From the NCBI GenBank assembly GCA_023957315.1, contig JAMLHE010000007.1, positions 1 to 64,000 of the forward strand: a stretch of 64,000 nt of DNA, read 5' to 3'. A program made the position numbers and the translations under genes. A model generated the notes under the pieces. The model was not told the DNA's origin, did no database searches, and saw only the letters and a program-made list of their open reading frames with translations. Positions 62,201-64,000 of the stretch are shown here, piece after piece (position 1 is the first letter of the stretch; every line of letters begins with the position of its first letter). The stretch comes from Candidatus Kapaibacterium sp. Its GTDB lineage: Bacteria > Bacteroidota > Ignavibacteria > Kapaibacteriales > UBA2268.

Positions 62201-64000
62201 GTGTTGATAAAAAGCTGCATCACCATTGCAATTACAAGCATACTGCTACTATTTTACCCGGCACAAAATGCCAAATCAAATTACCTACTTGATTCGAATC
62301 TTGCCTTCAATGGCACTGTAAGGGCTATCGTCAATCACAATGGAACCAATTATGTAGGCGGCACTTTCACCAAAATTTCGTTTTTGACAGGAAGTGGTAC
62401 TATCGTTGATGGCGATACAGGCGAATTTCTTCCCGGATACCCAAAAATCAACGGCAAAGTTAATATTGCTATTCCGGATGGTCACGGTGGTTGGTATATT
62501 GGTGGAGAATTTACAAGAGTTGGTGGCTTCGAGCGAAACAGGCTCGCACAAATTGATGCTTCCGGAAATTTGACTTCGTGGGCGCCGAGCGTTGATATCG
62601 GACGTTACCCTTATGTTTATGATATGGTAAAATATGGCAATTTGATTTATGTCAGCGGTTCTTTCCAAGGCATCAACAATGAATTTCGCAGCTATATGGC
62701 TTGCATAGATTTGAATGGCTATCTTACTACGTTCAAACCAAAAATTGATGATGAAGTTTTTTCGATTGCTATTGTAAATGATACTATTTATGCCGGTGGT
62801 AATTTTCGTTATATAAATGATGTCAAACGAGACTTTTCAGGAGCATTGAGCATCAATGGGACTCTTGCTTCATGGAATCCGGAAGCAAATAATTTCGTTC
62901 GTACTATTGAAATTGATGGCGATAAAATTTATCTTGGTGGTGCTTTCACAAGACTCAAAGGCGAAACTGTCAACCGACTTGGTATAGTTAAGACAAACGG
63001 ATTGCTCGAACCATGGTTTCCAAACGTAAATAGTGTTGTCGAATCAATATCCTTAAAAAATTCCAAAATTTACATAGGTGGCAGATTTACCAAAGTTAAT
63101 AATTTGAATCGTTCGTATTTGGCATCTTTCGATATGAGTGGAGTTCTCCAAAATTGGACGCCGGCAGCAGATGGCAATGTGTTATTTGTTGATTATTTGG
63201 GCGATAAACTCTATGCCGCAGGAGCTTTCGGCAAAGTAAATAATCAAGACCGTGCGGGATTTGCTTCAATCAATGATGATGGCTCTCTTTCGGATTGGAA
63301 TCCATCATCTAATGGTACAGGATTAGCAATTTCGAAGATAGGTGACGATATTTTTATTGGTGGCAATTTTACCGGTTTGGGAGGCGTGAATCGAAATTAC
63401 GTTGCTGCAATTGATGCAGACGGCAATTTTACTTCGTGGAATCCTAATCCGAATGCTGACGTTTCGGGAATTTCATATATGAACGGCAATATTTATATTT
63501 CCGGCAATTTTACAAAATTGGGTGCTATAAATCGTAAATATTTAGCCGCAGTAAGATTGGACGGCACGCTCAGTCCATTTTCAATCAATCCGAGCGCTCC
63601 TGTTTACGCAGTAAAAGCTAAAAATGACTTGATATATGTAGGCGGAAATTTTTCAAAAATCAATAATATTGACCGTAAATATGTAGCAATATTAGATACC
63701 AACGGGGCGCTTACTCCTTGGACATGCACTCCAAATGCTTCAGTTTATTGTTTAGACGTCAACGATGGCGATGTGTATATCGGCGGTTTCTTTACAATGG
63801 TCAACGGAAGCCAACGTAATCGTGTAGCAGCGATAGATTCGGATGGCAATTTGATGTCATTCAACCCTGATGCAAATAACGTTGTTCTAAGCATACTATA
63901 TTATAAAGAGAATATTTATCTTGGTGGTTGGTTCAGTAGCGTGATGGGTACCTCGCGAAGCCGGTTAGCTGCTTTCAACGCAGACGGCTCATTATTAGAT
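62201..64000 (+). CDS. exported beta-propeller-like repeat protein (cut by window edge)
   Basis: Open frame of 600 codons running off the window. GTG 62201 with GGAG upstream begins a signal peptide (IAITSILLLFYPAQNA). The rest is more than ten repeats of about 45-50 residues carrying the pattern xDxIYxGGxFTKxNxxxRxYLAAxDxxGxLTSWxP, typical of delta-60/Kelch-like beta-propellers. Probably a cell-surface adhesin or scaffold; a C-terminal T9SS domain would be expected beyond the window. Confidence 0.85.
   Translation, partial: MLIKSCITIAITSILLLFYPAQNAKSNYLLDSNLAFNGTVRAIVNHNGTNYVGGTFTKISFLTGSGTIVDGDTGEFLPGYPKINGKVNIAIPDGHGGWYIGGEFTRVGGFERNRLAQIDASGNLTSWAPSVDIGRYPYVYDMVKYGNLIYVSGSFQGINNEFRSYMACIDLNGYLTTFKPKIDDEVFSIAIVNDTIYAGGNFRYINDVKRDFSGALSINGTLASWNPEANNFVRTIEIDGDKIYLGGAFTRLKGETVNRLGIVKTNGLLEPWFPNVNSVVESISLKNSKIYIGGRFTKVNNLNRSYLASFDMSGVLQNWTPAADGNVLFVDYLGDKLYAAGAFGKVNNQDRAGFASINDDGSLSDWNPSSNGTGLAISKIGDDIFIGGNFTGLGGVNRNYVAAIDADGNFTSWNPNPNADVSGISYMNGNIYISGNFTKLGAINRKYLAAVRLDGTLSPFSINPSAPVYAVKAKNDLIYVGGNFSKINNIDRKYVAILDTNGALTPWTCTPNASVYCLDVNDGDVYIGGFFTMVNGSQRNRVAAIDSDGNLMSFNPDANNVVLSILYYKENIYLGGWFSSVMGTSRSRLAAFNADGSLLD

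Noticed and set aside
62285-62668. Minus-strand ORF of 127 codons
   Set aside because: Antisense within the repeat protein gene, whose plus-strand frame is clearly coding.

Overview
The window is an AT-rich, gene-dense chromosomal segment from a bacterium of the Bacteroidota/Chlorobiota (FCB) branch. The gene content best fits the Ignavibacteria/Kapabacteria neighbourhood. This is inference from four signs: a C-terminal type IX secretion sorting domain on the DUF1501 protein; promoters of the TTTG-N19/20-TAnnTTTG type seen in Bacteroidota; an ATP synthase operon holding atpB-E-F-H-A-G but not atpD or atpC; and adjacent DUF1800/DUF1501 genes. Many genes also have clear GGAGG-type ribosome binding sites, which classical Bacteroidetes largely lack.

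Layout. 1-2.1 kb: cytochrome c lipoprotein, a HepT/MntA toxin-antitoxin pair, a relic of a Bro-N/DinD-type gene and a small lipoprotein. 2.2-8.8 kb: ATP synthase operon on the minus strand, with hldD inserted between atpA and atpG and an apparently frameshifted atpZ at its head. 8.9-13.1 kb: a minus-strand run of uracil-DNA glycosylase, ddl, a PfkB kinase and a secreted protein. 13.2-17.5 kb: plus-strand acyl-phosphate and carboxylase module (ptb, buk, carboxyltransferase, biotin carrier, cupin). 17.5-20.8 kb: DUF1800/DUF1501 exported pair. 20.8-31.9 kb: minus-strand housekeeping genes (ribE, rnr, a GAF/GGDEF-like protein, Nudix, ndk, sucD, yraN, purF). The sucD gene is remarkable: its product carries seven AT-hook-like repeats at the C-terminus. 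32-36 kb: pseudouridine synthase, EamA transporter, and an asparagine-synthetase-like gene preceded by a 20-codon ORF with a near-ideal ribosome binding site. 36-43.9 kb, mainly plus strand: flippase, tatC, polyprenyl synthase, TPR protein, a ClpB form lacking its first ATPase domain and a VWA/OmpA/SPOR lipoprotein, with a minus-strand SRAP gene among them. 43.9-49.6 kb: an FAD amine oxidase, then tRNA-Leu, tig, clpP, clpX, rplU and rpmA. 49.6-54.7 kb: accessory stretch with palindromic repeats, a C39-like peptidase lipoprotein, and a divergent phage-like switch (Mor-like activator against an HTH gene plus an S24 gene) with paired operator-like sites. 54.7-62.1 kb: response regulator, LEA14-like lipoprotein, and a six-gene minus-strand run from an S41 peptidase to rarA. 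62.2 kb to the end: start of a large exported repeat protein cut by the window edge.

The observations that most deserve follow-up are the SucD/AT-hook fusion, the divergent HTH-S24/Mor-like switch with operators inside its promoter, the short ORF coupled to the asparagine-synthetase homologue, and the one-ATPase-domain ClpB. No gene-free stretch exceeds 300 bases. No CRISPR array, rRNA or intact insertion sequence was seen.
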